Below are positions 17,630 to 26,627 of a stretch of 64,000 nucleotides of DNA, piece by piece (position 1 is the first letter of the stretch; each line of letters starts with the position of its first letter). The DNA comes from Mycolicibacterium sp. MU0050. GTDB taxonomy: Bacteria > Actinomycetota > Actinomycetes > Mycobacteriales > Mycobacteriaceae. The DNA lies in assembly GCF_963378085.1 (NCBI RefSeq), contig NZ_OY726395.1, forward strand, positions 2,294,001 through 2,358,000, in the 5' to 3' direction. The translations under genes and the position numbers were made by a program. A model generated the notes under the pieces. It saw nothing but the letters and a program-made list of their open reading frames with translations, searched no databases and was not told where the DNA came from.

Positions 17630-18475
17630 ATGAGCAACGTTCCCACCGTCACCCTCAACGACGGGTCGAGCATTCCGCAGCTCGGTTTCGGTGTGTACGA
17701 GATCCCGCCGGCCGAGACCGCGACCGCGGTGCGCCAGGCCCTGGAGATCGGCTACCGCCACGTCGACACGGCCCAGATGTACGGCAACGAGGCCGGCGTG
17801 GGGCAGGGCATCCGCGACGCCGGGCTGGACCGCGACCAGGTGTACGTCACGAGCAAACTGAACAACTCGGTCCACGAACCCGACGCCGCCCGAAGGTCAT
17901 TCGACGCGACGCTGGCCGCGCTGGGCAGCGACTACGTGGACCTGTTCCTGATCCACTGGCCGCTGCCGACCCGCTACGGCGGGGACTTCCTGTCCACGTG
18001 GAAGGTGCTCGAGGAGTTCGCCGCCGACGGGCGGGCGCGCAGCATCGGGGTCTCGAACTTCAACCCCGCGCACCTCGACGTGCTGGCGAAGGGATCCGAC
18101 ACGGTGCCCGCGGTCAACCAAATCGAGGTCCATCCGTACTACGCCAACGATGAGGTGCGCGCCTACGGCCTCAAGCACGAGATCGCCACCGAGGCTTGGG
18201 CTCCGATCGCCAAGGGCCGCGTGTTGAGCGATCCCACCATCACCGGCATCGCCGAGCGCCTCGGGAAGACCCCCGCCCAGGTGGTGCTGCGCTGGCACAT
18301 CCAGCGGGGGGACATCGTCTTCCCCAAATCGGTGTCCCCGCAGCGGATGAAGGAGAACGCCGGGCTGTTCGACTTCGCCCTCGACGCCCAGACCATGGCG
18401 GACATCAGCGCGCTCGACCGCGGGGTCGCCGGTCGGCTGGGCCCCGACCCCGACACCTTCGACTGGATCCCGTGA
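17630..18475 (+). CDS. Aldo/keto reductase
   Basis: 281 aa, an NADPH-dependent reductase of the (beta/alpha)8 AKR family. The catalytic tetrad is visible: Asp46 and Tyr51 (YRHVDTAQMYGNE), Lys76 (VTSKLNN) and His109 (LFLIHWP). The phosphate-binding FPKSVSPQRMKEN region is near the C-terminus. It resembles the mycobacterial AKR5-type enzyme (Rv2971). Start ATG 17630 is preceded by GGAGG. The stop overlaps the downstream dehydrogenase start (GTGA), so these two oxidoreductases are coupled. Confidence 0.92.
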   Translation: MSNVPTVTLNDGSSIPQLGFGVYEIPPAETATAVRQALEIGYRHVDTAQMYGNEAGVGQGIRDAGLDRDQVYVTSKLNNSVHEPDAARRSFDATLAALGSDYVDLFLIHWPLPTRYGGDFLSTWKVLEEFAADGRARSIGVSNFNPAHLDVLAKGSDTVPAVNQIEVHPYYANDEVRAYGLKHEIATEAWAPIAKGRVLSDPTITGIAERLGKTPAQVVLRWHIQRGDIVFPKSVSPQRMKENAGLFDFALDAQTMADISALDRGVAGRLGPDPDTFDWIP

Positions 18476-19344
18476 GCGAACCACGGCTGGCCGGCCGGTC
18501 GGCCGTCGTCGTCGGCGGCACGAGGGGGATCGGCCGTGCGGTCGGTGAGCTGCTGGCGGAACTGGGCGCCGCGGTCCTGGTGAACGGGCGCGACGAGGCC
18601 GCGGTGGAGCAGACCACCGCGGCACTTCGAGCACGCGGACACACCGCGGCCGGGTTCGCCGGGTCGCCGGCCGACGAGAGCACCGCCGCGGCGCTGATCG
18701 ACGCCGCCCTGGACACCCACGGCGGGCTGGACATCCTGATCAACTGCGCGGGTATCGCCGAGCCGGTGGGATCTTCGATCCTGACCGTCACCGGCGCGCA
18801 ATTCCAGGAGCTGATCGACGCCCACCTCGGCACGGTGTTCCACACCTGCCGGGCGGCGGCCCCGCACCTGGTCGCCCAGCGCACCGGGGCGATCGTCAAC
18901 ACCAGCTCGTTCGCCTTCCTCGGCGACTACGGCGGCACGGGTTATCCGGCCGGCAAGGGCGCCGTCAACGGTCTCACCATGGCGATCGCCGCGGAACTGG
19001 CCGAACACGGGGTGCGCGCCAACGTGGTGTGTCCGGGCGCCAGGACCCGGCTGTCGACCGGACCGGACTACGAGCAGCAGATCACCGAACTGAATCGCCG
19101 CGGGCTGCTCGACGACGCCTCGACGCACGGGGCCCGCGACGTGGCGCCGCCGGAATACGTTGCGCCGCTGTACGCCTACCTGGTGAGCGATCTCGCCTCA
19201 GCGGTGACTGGCCAGATCCTGATCGGGGCGGGCGGCTTCGTGGGTCGCTTCGACCGGCCAAGCCCGACGCTGCTCGGTTACCGCGACCACCACGACACGC
19301 CGCCGTGGACGCTCACGGAGCTGCACGCCATGGTGGCTGGCTGA
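18472..19344 (+). CDS. Short-chain dehydrogenase/reductase
   Basis: 290 aa, classical SDR fold. The cofactor motif is GGTRGIG (15-21). The ILINCAG strand, IVNTSSFAFLG with the catalytic Ser, and GYPAGKGAV (Tyr and Lys) are all present. Arg40 after the second strand (VLVNGRDE) suggests NADP preference. The C-terminus extends about 40 residues past the core with FVGRFDRPSPTLLGYRDHHD, a feature of some actinobacterial SDRs acting on acyl or steroid substrates. GTG 18472 overlaps the aldo-keto reductase stop. It ends 1 nt before the convergent PASTA-like gene. Confidence 0.88.
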   Translation: MSEPRLAGRSAVVVGGTRGIGRAVGELLAELGAAVLVNGRDEAAVEQTTAALRARGHTAAGFAGSPADESTAAALIDAALDTHGGLDILINCAGIAEPVGSSILTVTGAQFQELIDAHLGTVFHTCRAAAPHLVAQRTGAIVNTSSFAFLGDYGGTGYPAGKGAVNGLTMAIAAELAEHGVRANVVCPGARTRLSTGPDYEQQITELNRRGLLDDASTHGARDVAPPEYVAPLYAYLVSDLASAVTGQILIGAGGFVGRFDRPSPTLLGYRDHHDTPPWTLTELHAMVAG

Positions 19345-19345
19345 A

Positions 19346-19795
19346 TCAGCCGACCGGCCGCGGCGTGACGGTCACCGTGCCGGCGCCGGGGGTGGGACGC
19401 TGGGCGCCACCCTGGCCTCCCTGGCCGCCCGGCGCGGCGGGAGCGCCGCTGCCGGCGACACCCCCGGGGACCGAACCCCCGGGCGGCACCAGCCGGTGGG
19501 TGTTGGGGGCATTGGGCCGTTCCTGGCCGGGCGCGAGGTTGCAGTCCAACCGCAGCCGCTGTGCGCCGTTGCCGGACGCCTCCTGAGCGATCACCACGCA
19601 TTGCGACTGGGGCAGGTCGTTGCCGATCGAGCCGCCGAAAATCGCCCGGTAACCCTGGTTCTTCAACACCGCGACGGCCTTGCCGTACGGCTCACCGGTG
19701 ACGTCGGGTGGGGCCGCGCCGGCCTGGGTGGCACCCACCACCGCCATCGAAATAGCGGCACTGGCGCCGACGGCGAACAGGGCAAGCTTCTTCAC
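19346..19795 (-). CDS. Secreted PASTA-like protein
   Basis: 149 aa. A Sec signal peptide (MKKLALFAVG to AGAA) precedes one PASTA-like module (PPDVTGEPYGKAVAVLKNQG to about residue 87) with two Cys (SQCVV and RLDCN) that may pair. A Pro/Gly-rich tail of about 60 residues follows (GGQGGQGGAQRPTPGAG). PASTA modules bind peptidoglycan fragments in kinases such as PknB. The free-standing secreted version is common in mycobacteria with unknown function. Start ATG 19795. It lies 142 nt downstream of kinase C on the same strand. Confidence 0.75.
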   Translation of the reverse strand: MKKLALFAVGASAAISMAVVGATQAGAAPPDVTGEPYGKAVAVLKNQGYRAIFGGSIGNDLPQSQCVVIAQEASGNGAQRLRLDCNLAPGQERPNAPNTHRLVPPGGSVPGGVAGSGAPAAPGGQGGQGGAQRPTPGAGTVTVTPRPVG

Positions 19796-19937
19796 GCACG
19801 ACCTCCAAACGGTTCTGCGGAGTGAAGATATCGCAGATGGGACACCTGTGAAACTTATGGAGACATCGCCAGCCGGTGCGGCAACGTTTCACCCCGGGCC
19901 GCCACCGCACGGTGTTCACCCGGTGTTGGGTCCGCAG

Positions 19938-20858
19938 TCACTTTGGGGCATGGTGCGTCGCCGGTGGTGTCAGCTCGGCCTCGCGCACCCCCAGGAACTC
20001 ACCGGCAGCGAACGCGAGTGCGGCCACCAACAGCACCGCGAGCACGATCGGGAGCAGCACGGCGGGGCGCAGCCAGGGCGGCCGCGGGGTGGAGGCGGCC
20101 CGGTGCGACGCGGGGGCCTTGGCCGCCGGCGCCGGGGCGGTCGGGTCGGTGGGCCCGGGTTGCGCCCGCTCGGCCGGCACCGCCCCCAACCGATGGCTCA
20201 GCGCGCGAGCGAAATCGACGCACCGGTCGAAGCGGTGCGCCGGATCCTTCGACAGCGCCTTGGACAGCGCGGGATCGAGCTTGGTGGCCATCAACTGTTC
20301 GGGGGCCGCGTACGAGACCGTGCCGACGGTCATGTTGGTGGCGGTCAGGCTGCTGGTGTCGTCGTCACGGCGGGCAATTCCGAAGTCCGCGAATAGGATT
20401 CGTTGTTGCGGGGTGCCGGGGTGGGCGATCATGATGTTGGCCGGTTTCACGTCGCGGTGCAGCAGGTGGCGGTCGTGGGCGTAATCGAGCGCGTCGGCAA
20501 CCGCCGAGATGATCTCGGCCACCCGCGGTGCCGGCAGCCCCTGCGGGTGCGCGGCGGCCAGTTCGCCGGCGTCGGTGCCCTCGACGTAATCCATGGAGAT
20601 CCACAGCTTGCCGTCGTGCTCACCGCGGTCGTGCACGCCGACGATGTGCGGATGCCACAGACCTGCGACCACATCGGCCTCCCGGTCGAAGCGTTCCCGA
20701 TACTCGCCGTCCTCGGCCGCCGCGGCGGTCAGCACCTTCAGGGCGTCGCGGCGGGCCAGGCGCGGATGATGGGCGAGATACACCTCACCCATGCCCCCGG
20801 CGCCCAGGGGGCGGATGATCGTGTACCCCGCGAACTGGGCACCGCCGGACAACGGCAT
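19938..20858 (-). CDS. Membrane Ser/Thr protein kinase C with truncated C-lobe
   Basis: 306 aa. The N-lobe and catalytic loop are intact: [10 protein letters not shown], Lys41, HRDVKPAN with Asp136, DFG 158-160, APE 185-187. After [11 protein letters not shown] (residue 195) the sequence jumps directly to [15 protein letters not shown], which in other kinases lies about 50 residues later. Helices F and G (the DxxSLG and LLTG..PF region) are missing, in frame. A Pro/Ala-rich linker, one membrane helix (265-287) and a short tail follow, with no sensor domain. It may be inactive or only partly folded; otherwise it resembles PknF-like kinases. It is 14 nt from the malQ stop on the same strand. 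Confidence 0.85.
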   Translation of the reverse strand: MPLSGGAQFAGYTIIRPLGAGGMGEVYLAHHPRLARRDALKVLTAAAAEDGEYRERFDREADVVAGLWHPHIVGVHDRGEHDGKLWISMDYVEGTDAGELAAAHPQGLPAPRVAEIISAVADALDYAHDRHLLHRDVKPANIMIAHPGTPQQRILFADFGIARRDDDTSSLTATNMTVGTVSYAAPEQLMATKLDPALSKALSKDPAHRFDRCVDFARALSHRLGAVPAERAQPGPTDPTAPAPAAKAPASHRAASTPRPPWLRPAVLLPIVLAVLLVAALAFAAGEFLGVREAELTPPATHHAPK

Positions 20859-20872
20859 GGCGAAAGCCTAGG

Positions 20873-23005
20873 CTATTCCTGCGCCGCGGCGCGCAGTGTT
20901 TCGCACAGCGCCGCCGCCCGCGGATCGGTGAACACGTCCTCGAGCAGGATCGGATTTCCGGTCGAGTCCCCAAGGGGCACACGCCAGTTGGGGTATTCGT
21001 CGGTGGTGCCCGGTTGGTTCTGGGTGCGCGGGTCGCCGACGGCGTCGGGAAGGGCCAACGACAGCAGCCGCGACGGTGTCCGGCCCAGATAGCGGTACAG
21101 CGCGGTGATCACCGCTTCGACGTCCGCGGCGCCGGCCTCGAGCAGACCCACCCGGCGCAGCTCCGCCAGCCACGCCTCCTGCTGGCGGCGGTCCTCGGCC
21201 GTCTCCTCTTCGGCGGGACGGGTCAGCAACCCCAACTCGGCGCGGATCCGGACGTGTTCGCCGGCGAGGTAGCCGGCCGTCGGCGGCAGGTCGTGGGTGG
21301 TGACCGAGGACATGCAGTACTCGCGCCAGCGCTGCGCCGGAAGCGGGCGGCCGTCGCCGTCGCGGTCGAGTTCGAACCACAGGATCGAGGTGCCCAGCAC
21401 GCCGCGGGACCGCAGGAAGTCCCGCACCCAGGGCTCGACGGTGCCCAGATCCTCGCCGACGACCACCGCATCGGCGCGCTGCGCCTCCAGGGCGAGGATG
21501 CCGATCATCGCCTCGTGGTTGTAGCGCACGTAGGTCCCCGCCGTCGGCGCGGCGCCGTTGGGGATCCACCACAACCGGAACAGCCCGATGATGTGGTCGA
21601 TGCGCACGCCGCCGGCATGGCGCAGCACGTGGGCGATCAGCTCGCGGAACGGCCGGTATTCCTGCTCCTCGAGCTGGTCGGGCCGCCACGGCGGTTGCGA
21701 CCAGTCCTGGCCGAGTTGGTTGAACTCGTCGGGTGGTGCGCCGGCGGTGACACCGAGGGCCAGCACGTCCTGCATGGCCCACGCGTCGGCGCCGTTGGGG
21801 TGCACCCCGACCGCCAGGTCATGCATGACGCCGAGCACCATGCCGGATTGCAGCGCGGCGGTCTGGGTGGCGGCCAGCTGCTCGTCCAGCTGCCACTGCA
21901 ACCACCGATGGAAATCGACGGTGCCGCTGTGCTTTTCGGCGAACTTGGCCACCGCCTCCGAGCGCGGATGCTGCAGCTGGCTCGGCCACCGATGCCAGTC
22001 GTCGCCGTGGCGTTCGGCCAGCGCACACCAGGTGGCGAAGTCGTCGAGGGCGACACCGCGCCGGTCCCGGAATGCCGCATAGGCCAGTTCCCGCCCGGCC
22101 GAGCGCGGGACCCGGTGCACCAGCCGCAGCGCCTCGCGTTTGGCGGCCCAGGCCAGGTCGCGGTCGATGACGTCGCGCTCGGCGACCCGCCGCGCGAGGT
22201 CCTCGCGAAGCCGGCGCACCCGGCGCCGTTTGGGCAGCTCGGCGTATTCGGGGATGGCTTCGACCCGCAGGTACAGCGGGTTCACGAATCGACGCGAGGT
22301 CGGCAGGTACGGCGAGGGTTCCATCGGCCGGGTGGGGGCGGCCGCGTGCAGCGGGTTGACCACGATGTAGCCGGCCCCGTGCCGCGCCGACGACCACACG
22401 GCCAGGTCGGTCAGGTCCGTCAGGTCCCCGACGCCCCAGGAGCGGGCCGACCGCACGCTGTAGAGCTGCGTGGCCAGCCCCCAGGTCCGAGAGTTGCCCA
22501 TCCGGGTCGGCAGCCCCAGCCAGGCGGGGGTGATGACCAGCGCGGTGCTGGTCTCCAGCTCGCCGCTGCGCAACCAGATCCGGTGGTAGCCCAGGGGCAG
22601 ATCGTCGGGCAGGGCGAAGCTGGCCTCACCGACCAGTCGGTCATCGAGACCGTAAGGCGCGGTGTGGTTTTCGAGTTGGGTCAAGCCGGACCGGACGGTG
22701 CCGTCCTCGAGTTGAACCCAGACCTCGGCGGGATCGCAATGGGTGACGTGGACCCAGAACGAGCCGTGCTGCCCAGCGGTCCCCAGCACGGTGGCCGGCA
22801 GCGGTCTCGACCAGTGCGCACGATCGAGGTCCGCCAGCGCGCTCGCCCGCTCGGCAGCGGTCGAGGCGCGTACGCCGAGGGCGTCGAGCACCGCCACCAG
22901 CGTCGGCTCGGGGACCTCGACGCGCCGGCCGGTCCAGTCCTCGTAACCGGTCGCCACCCCGTGGCGTTCGGCGAGCTGGGCCAGGACGCTGTCGACGGAG
23001 GGCAT
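20873..23005 (-). CDS. malQ: 4-alpha-glucanotransferase (amylomaltase)
   Basis: 710 aa. This GH77 enzyme transfers alpha-1,4-glucan segments in glycogen and maltodextrin metabolism. Catalytic motifs are GGVRIDHIIGLFR (nucleophile Asp), VVGEDLGTVEPWV (acid/base Glu) and TTHDLPPTAGYL (third Asp), with an N-terminal extension typical of the long bacterial MalQ type. Start ATG 23005 (MPSVDSVLAQ) is preferred over an ATG 57 nt upstream, which would intrude into the divergent promoter of the MFS gene. H37Rv has the counterpart Rv1781c. Confidence 0.95.
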   Translation of the reverse strand: MPSVDSVLAQLAERHGVATGYEDWTGRRVEVPEPTLVAVLDALGVRASTAAERASALADLDRAHWSRPLPATVLGTAGQHGSFWVHVTHCDPAEVWVQLEDGTVRSGLTQLENHTAPYGLDDRLVGEASFALPDDLPLGYHRIWLRSGELETSTALVITPAWLGLPTRMGNSRTWGLATQLYSVRSARSWGVGDLTDLTDLAVWSSARHGAGYIVVNPLHAAAPTRPMEPSPYLPTSRRFVNPLYLRVEAIPEYAELPKRRRVRRLREDLARRVAERDVIDRDLAWAAKREALRLVHRVPRSAGRELAYAAFRDRRGVALDDFATWCALAERHGDDWHRWPSQLQHPRSEAVAKFAEKHSGTVDFHRWLQWQLDEQLAATQTAALQSGMVLGVMHDLAVGVHPNGADAWAMQDVLALGVTAGAPPDEFNQLGQDWSQPPWRPDQLEEQEYRPFRELIAHVLRHAGGVRIDHIIGLFRLWWIPNGAAPTAGTYVRYNHEAMIGILALEAQRADAVVVGEDLGTVEPWVRDFLRSRGVLGTSILWFELDRDGDGRPLPAQRWREYCMSSVTTHDLPPTAGYLAGEHVRIRAELGLLTRPAEEETAEDRRQQEAWLAELRRVGLLEAGAADVEAVITALYRYLGRTPSRLLSLALPDAVGDPRTQNQPGTTDEYPNWRVPLGDSTGNPILLEDVFTDPRAAALCETLRAAAQE

Positions 23006-23060
23006 GGGTTCATCTTGCGTCGCGGGAGGCTCGCTGTCGCGGTGGGGCACCATCACACCC

Positions 23061-24257
23061 ATGGTGCACCATCGAAAGGTGGGCGCCGATCGTCTCCGTC
23101 AGGCCAGGCTCGCCGTTGCGGTGCTGTTCCTCACCAACGGTGCGGTGTTCGCCAACCTGGTGCCCCGCTACCCGGAGATCAAGGCCGACCTGCAACTGAC
23201 GAACACCATGCTCGGCCTGTCGGTGGCGGCGTTCTCGTCCGGGGCGCTGCTGGCCGGGTGGGCGGCGGCGCGCATCATCCGCCGCTTCGGCGCGGCCCCG
23301 GTGGCGGTGCTGAGCAGCCTGCTGCTGGCGGCCGTGACCGTGGCGGCCGGGGCGGCACCCGCGGCGGCGTGGTTTGCCGCGGCGCTGTTCGTCGCCGGTG
23401 CCGTCGACGCCGTCACCGACGTCGCGCAGAACGCCGCCGGGTTGATCGTGCAGCGCGACTATTCCCGTTCGATCATCAACTCCCTGCACGCCACCTGGTC
23501 GGTGGGGGCCGTCGCCGGCGGCGCGATCGCGGCGGCCGCGATGGCCCTGCACGTCGACCGGGTCCTCCAACTGGGCGCCACCGCGGCTGTGGTCGCGCTG
23601 CTGTGCCTGCTCTGTTACCGCCGGCTGCCCCCCGGTCCGGAGTCCGCGACGCAGGCGCGGACGCCGCAGCGCCCGCCCGTGCGTCCCACGGCCGTCTGGG
23701 TCCCGGTGGCCGCGCTGGCGGCGTTGGCGTTTGCGGGAGCGTTCGTGGAGGACGCCGGAAGTTCCTGGGCCGCGGTGTATCTGCGGGAAGACTTCGGGGC
23801 GCCCGCCGCGGTGGCGGCCGTCGGGTTCATCGCGATGGTGGGGCTGCAGTTCGTCGGCCGGATGCTCGGCGACCGGCTGGTGGACCGCTTTTCCGAGCGC
23901 ACCGTGGTGCGCGCCGGTGGCCTGCTGATCGCCGCCGGGATGGGCGCGGCGCTGGCCTGGCCGAGCGTGCCGATGACCATCGTCGGCTTCGGGCTGGCCG
24001 GGCTGGGCGTCGCGACCGCGATACCGGCGGCGTTTCACGGCGCGGACAACATCGTGGGCCTGCGCCCCGGGACCGGCCTGACCGTTGTCAGCTGGGTGAT
24101 GCGGGTCGGGTTCCTGCTGTCGCCGGCCGTGGTGGGGGTGGTCGCCGACGCCCTGAGCCTGCGCGTCAGCCTGCTGCTGGTGGTGGCCGCCGGAGTCGGG
24201 ATCGCCCTGCTGGCCGCCACCCTGCGGTCGACGACCTCAGCCGAGCGTGCCGGATAG
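23061..24257 (+). CDS. MFS transporter
   Basis: 398 aa with about 12 predicted membrane helices. The N-terminal half begins LAVAVLFLTNGAVFANLVPR, followed by the loop AARIIRRFG. The second half starts after an Arg/Pro-rich central loop (residues about 198-215). The layout matches sugar or drug-efflux MFS proteins of the FucP/YbjJ-like type; the substrate is unknown. It is divergent from malQ with only 55 nt between starts. Its 3' end overlaps the convergent SMR gene by 21 nt. An in-frame ATG at 23004 is possible but would overlap malQ. Confidence 0.85.
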   Translation: MVHHRKVGADRLRQARLAVAVLFLTNGAVFANLVPRYPEIKADLQLTNTMLGLSVAAFSSGALLAGWAAARIIRRFGAAPVAVLSSLLLAAVTVAAGAAPAAAWFAAALFVAGAVDAVTDVAQNAAGLIVQRDYSRSIINSLHATWSVGAVAGGAIAAAAMALHVDRVLQLGATAAVVALLCLLCYRRLPPGPESATQARTPQRPPVRPTAVWVPVAALAALAFAGAFVEDAGSSWAAVYLREDFGAPAAVAAVGFIAMVGLQFVGRMLGDRLVDRFSERTVVRAGGLLIAAGMGAALAWPSVPMTIVGFGLAGLGVATAIPAAFHGADNIVGLRPGTGLTVVSWVMRVGFLLSPAVVGVVADALSLRVSLLLVVAAGVGIALLAATLRSTTSAERAG

Positions 24258-24560
24258 CTCGATCGCCAGTACACCGGCGATGACCAGCGCTATCCCCGCC
24301 ATCATCATCGGCGTCAGCACCTCGGCGAACAGGAACCTCGCGAGCACCGCGACCAACGCGACACCGCAGGCCGACCACACGCCGTAGGCGATGCCGACGG
24401 GCATGCCGAGTGACAGCGACACCGACAGCAGCGCGAACGACGCGGTGTAGCCGAGGACGACCGGGATGGCCCACAGTCGTTTCCGCAGCCCGTCGGAGGC
24501 CCGCAGGGAAAGCGTGGCCGCCACCTCGACCAGGATCGCGCCGAACAGCGCCGCCCACAT
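24237..24560 (-). CDS. Small multidrug resistance (SMR) subunit 2
   Basis: 107 aa with four membrane helices. The essential helix-1 carboxylate is in LVEVAATLSLRASDG, and GIAYGVWSACGVALVAVL is the helix-3 signature of the SMR/EmrE family, proton antiporters for cationic compounds. Its ATG overlaps the stop of the upstream SMR gene (ATGA). The pair probably forms a heterodimeric pump like EbrAB. The last 21 nt overlap the convergent MFS gene. Confidence 0.9.
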   Translation of the reverse strand: MWAALFGAILVEVAATLSLRASDGLRKRLWAIPVVLGYTASFALLSVSLSLGMPVGIAYGVWSACGVALVAVLARFLFAEVLTPMMMAGIALVIAGVLAIELSGTLG

Positions 24561-24916
24561 CAGGCCGACACCGTGGAACCCTGCGGGCGGGCCTGGGCCC
24601 GGTGCGAGCCGAACTCGATCAGCAGCACGCCGGCGATGATCAGGCCGATGCCGACCACCACGGGCGCGGTGAAAGGGTCGGCGAAGATCAACGTGGCCAG
24701 CACCGCGGTCAGGGCGGTGCCGCAGGCGCCCCAGATGCCGTACGCGACGCCCACGGGCAGGCCGGCCCGCAGCACCAGTGCCAGCAGCACGAACGAGCTG
24801 AGGTAGGCGGGGATCACGATGGCCAGGAAACCCGGGTGGTCCTGGAACGCCCGCAACGACAACGTCCCGGCCACCTCGGTCACGATCGCTGCGGTCAGCA
24901 GCGCCCATTTGTGCAC
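24560..24916 (-). CDS. Small multidrug resistance (SMR) subunit 1
   Basis: 118 aa, four membrane helices. It carries IVTEVAGTLSLRAFQDH (conserved Glu) and GVAYGIWGACGTALTAVL. A polar C-terminal tail (GSHRAQARPQGSTVSA) is longer than in subunit 2, consistent with fixed topology in a two-gene SMR pair. Start GTG 24916; the gene is divergent from the carboxylesterase 94 nt away. Confidence 0.9.
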   Translation of the reverse strand: MHKWALLTAAIVTEVAGTLSLRAFQDHPGFLAIVIPAYLSSFVLLALVLRAGLPVGVAYGIWGACGTALTAVLATLIFADPFTAPVVVGIGLIIAGVLLIEFGSHRAQARPQGSTVSA

Positions 24917-25010
24917 GGGGGACAGGATAGACGGGCCTCGACCAGGGGATCCGTAACGTACCCGCGAGTAACATGGGCCGTCGATGGGCGAACCGTGAAG
25001 GAGTGACGAG

Positions 25011-26558
25011 ATGACCGCGGCGAAAGTGCGCGTGCGCAGCTATCCGATCGTCGAGACCCGCAGTGGGCCGGTGCGGGGCACGAACGACGGCACGGTCGCG
25101 GCCTGGAAGGGCGTCCGTTACGCCGCTCCGCCGGTCGATGACTTGCGGTGGCGCGCCCCGCAGCCGCCGCAGCCGTGGACCGAGATCGCCGACGCGACGC
25201 TGTATGGGGCGGTGTGCCCGCAACCGGAGAGCCCCATACCGCTGGGCACCGGCACCCGGTCCTCGGAGGATTGCCTGTTTCTCAACGTGTGGGCACCGGC
25301 GGACGTGCTGGCCGACGGTGCGGCCCGGCCCGTGATGGTGTGGCTGCACGGCGGTGCCTATCTGCTGGGCGCGTCCAGCCAACCGCTCTACGACGGCCGG
25401 TCGCTGGCGGCCCGGGGTGTCGTGGTGGTCTCGATCAACTACCGGTTGGGCGCCTTCGGCTTCCTGGAACTCGGAAACCTCGACGGTGCCGGCGACTTCG
25501 ACTCCAACGTCGGTATCCGCGATGCCGTCCTGGCCCTGCAGTGGGTGCAGGACAACATCGCGCGCTTCGGCGGCGACCCGCAGCAGGTGACGGTGTTCGG
25601 GGAATCTGCCGGGGCGGGCATCGTCACCACCTTGTTGACCGCGCCCGCGGCCGCGGGCCTGTTCCACCGGGCCATCGCCCAAAGTTCGCCGGCCACTTCG
25701 GCTTACGACGCACAGCGGGCCAGTCGGGTCGCCGAGATGCTGCTGCGCAGGCTCGACGTGAGCGTGGCCGAGGCGCGGTCGGTGCCGGTGGAGGCCGTGG
25801 TGCAGGCGTCCTACGAGGTGTTCGACGAGGTGCCGAGCACCACGCCGGGAACCCTGGCCTTCGCCCCGATCGTCGACGGTGACCTGATCCCGGACTATCC
25901 GATCAAGCTCGCCCGGGAAGGCAAGTCGCATCCGGTGCCGCTGATCATCGGCACCAACCGCGACGAGGCCGCGCTGTTCCGCTGGATGAAGTCGCCGCTG
26001 ATGCCCATCGCGCCCAAGACCATCCGGTCGATGTTCGACGAGATCGCCACCGAACAGCCCGAACTCGCGATCCCCAGCGATGCGGAGATCGAGGCGGCGT
26101 ATCCGGGTGTGCGTCCCCGCGCGCGCGGGCTGCAGGTGGCGCGCGACGTCGGTTTCCGGATGCCGACGCTGTGGCTGGCGGACGGGCACAGCGCGGTGGC
26201 CCCGGTGTACCTGTACCGCTTCGATTGGGCGACGACGATGTTGCGCGTGCTCCGACTCGGTGCCGCGCACGCCACCGAGTTGCCGTACGTGTTCGGCAAT
26301 CTGGTGCTGGGGTCGCGCGACGTGACGTTCAAGCTGGGCGGGCTCAAGGCCGGCCGGGCGCTGTCGGACCGGATGCAGGCGCGCTGGGTGAACTTCGCCC
26401 GCGGCGCGGAGCCGGTGGGGCCGGCCGGCGAGCCGTGGCGCCGCTACACCCCGGGGGAGCGCGCGACGCTGCTGATCGACCGGGAGGACTCTGTGGTCGA
26501 GGACCTCGACCGGGACATTCGCACCGCGTGGGGCGACGAGGTGCTGAGTTTCCGCTGA
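25011..26558 (+). CDS. Type-B carboxylesterase/lipase
   Basis: 515 aa alpha/beta hydrolase of the carboxylesterase (COesterase) family. It shows the oxyanion motif WLHGGAY (about 111-117), SEDCLFLNVW, the nucleophile motif GESAGAG with Ser199, an acidic residue in GTNRDEAALF, and His in GAAHATELPYVFGN. No signal peptide is seen, so it is probably cytosolic. It hydrolyses carboxylic esters; the natural substrate is unknown. Start ATG 25011 has GAAGGAG about 8 nt upstream. Confidence 0.92.
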   Translation: MTAAKVRVRSYPIVETRSGPVRGTNDGTVAAWKGVRYAAPPVDDLRWRAPQPPQPWTEIADATLYGAVCPQPESPIPLGTGTRSSEDCLFLNVWAPADVLADGAARPVMVWLHGGAYLLGASSQPLYDGRSLAARGVVVVSINYRLGAFGFLELGNLDGAGDFDSNVGIRDAVLALQWVQDNIARFGGDPQQVTVFGESAGAGIVTTLLTAPAAAGLFHRAIAQSSPATSAYDAQRASRVAEMLLRRLDVSVAEARSVPVEAVVQASYEVFDEVPSTTPGTLAFAPIVDGDLIPDYPIKLAREGKSHPVPLIIGTNRDEAALFRWMKSPLMPIAPKTIRSMFDEIATEQPELAIPSDAEIEAAYPGVRPRARGLQVARDVGFRMPTLWLADGHSAVAPVYLYRFDWATTMLRVLRLGAAHATELPYVFGNLVLGSRDVTFKLGGLKAGRALSDRMQARWVNFARGAEPVGPAGEPWRRYTPGERATLLIDREDSVVEDLDRDIRTAWGDEVLSFR

Positions 26559-26590
26559 TCGGGGCCCGTCCCGGCGTTACTGACACCATG

Positions 26591-26619
26591 TTGAACAGCG
26601 TCACGTCCGGCGCTAGACT
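26591..26619 (+). promoter_or_regulatory. SigA-type promoter of the sterol desaturase-like gene (leaderless)
   Basis: TTGAAC (26591-26596) and TAGACT (26614-26619) are separated by 17 nt, close to the housekeeping consensus. The -10 ends 8 nt before the ATG at 26628 and no ribosome-binding site is present. Transcription should therefore begin at or next to the ATG, giving a leaderless mRNA, common in mycobacteria. Confidence 0.65.
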
Positions 26620-26627
26620 TCGCCCGT

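Noticed and set aside
15566..17875. A 769-codon frame ending in the SnoaL-like protein
   Set aside because: Only the last 136 residues are real. The rest is an Arg-rich out-of-frame reading of the aldehyde dehydrogenase gene.
21014..24283. A 1089-codon plus-strand open frame
   Set aside because: It is the antisense shadow of malQ and an alternate frame of the MFS gene. Its translation is Arg/Gly-rich with no family resemblance.
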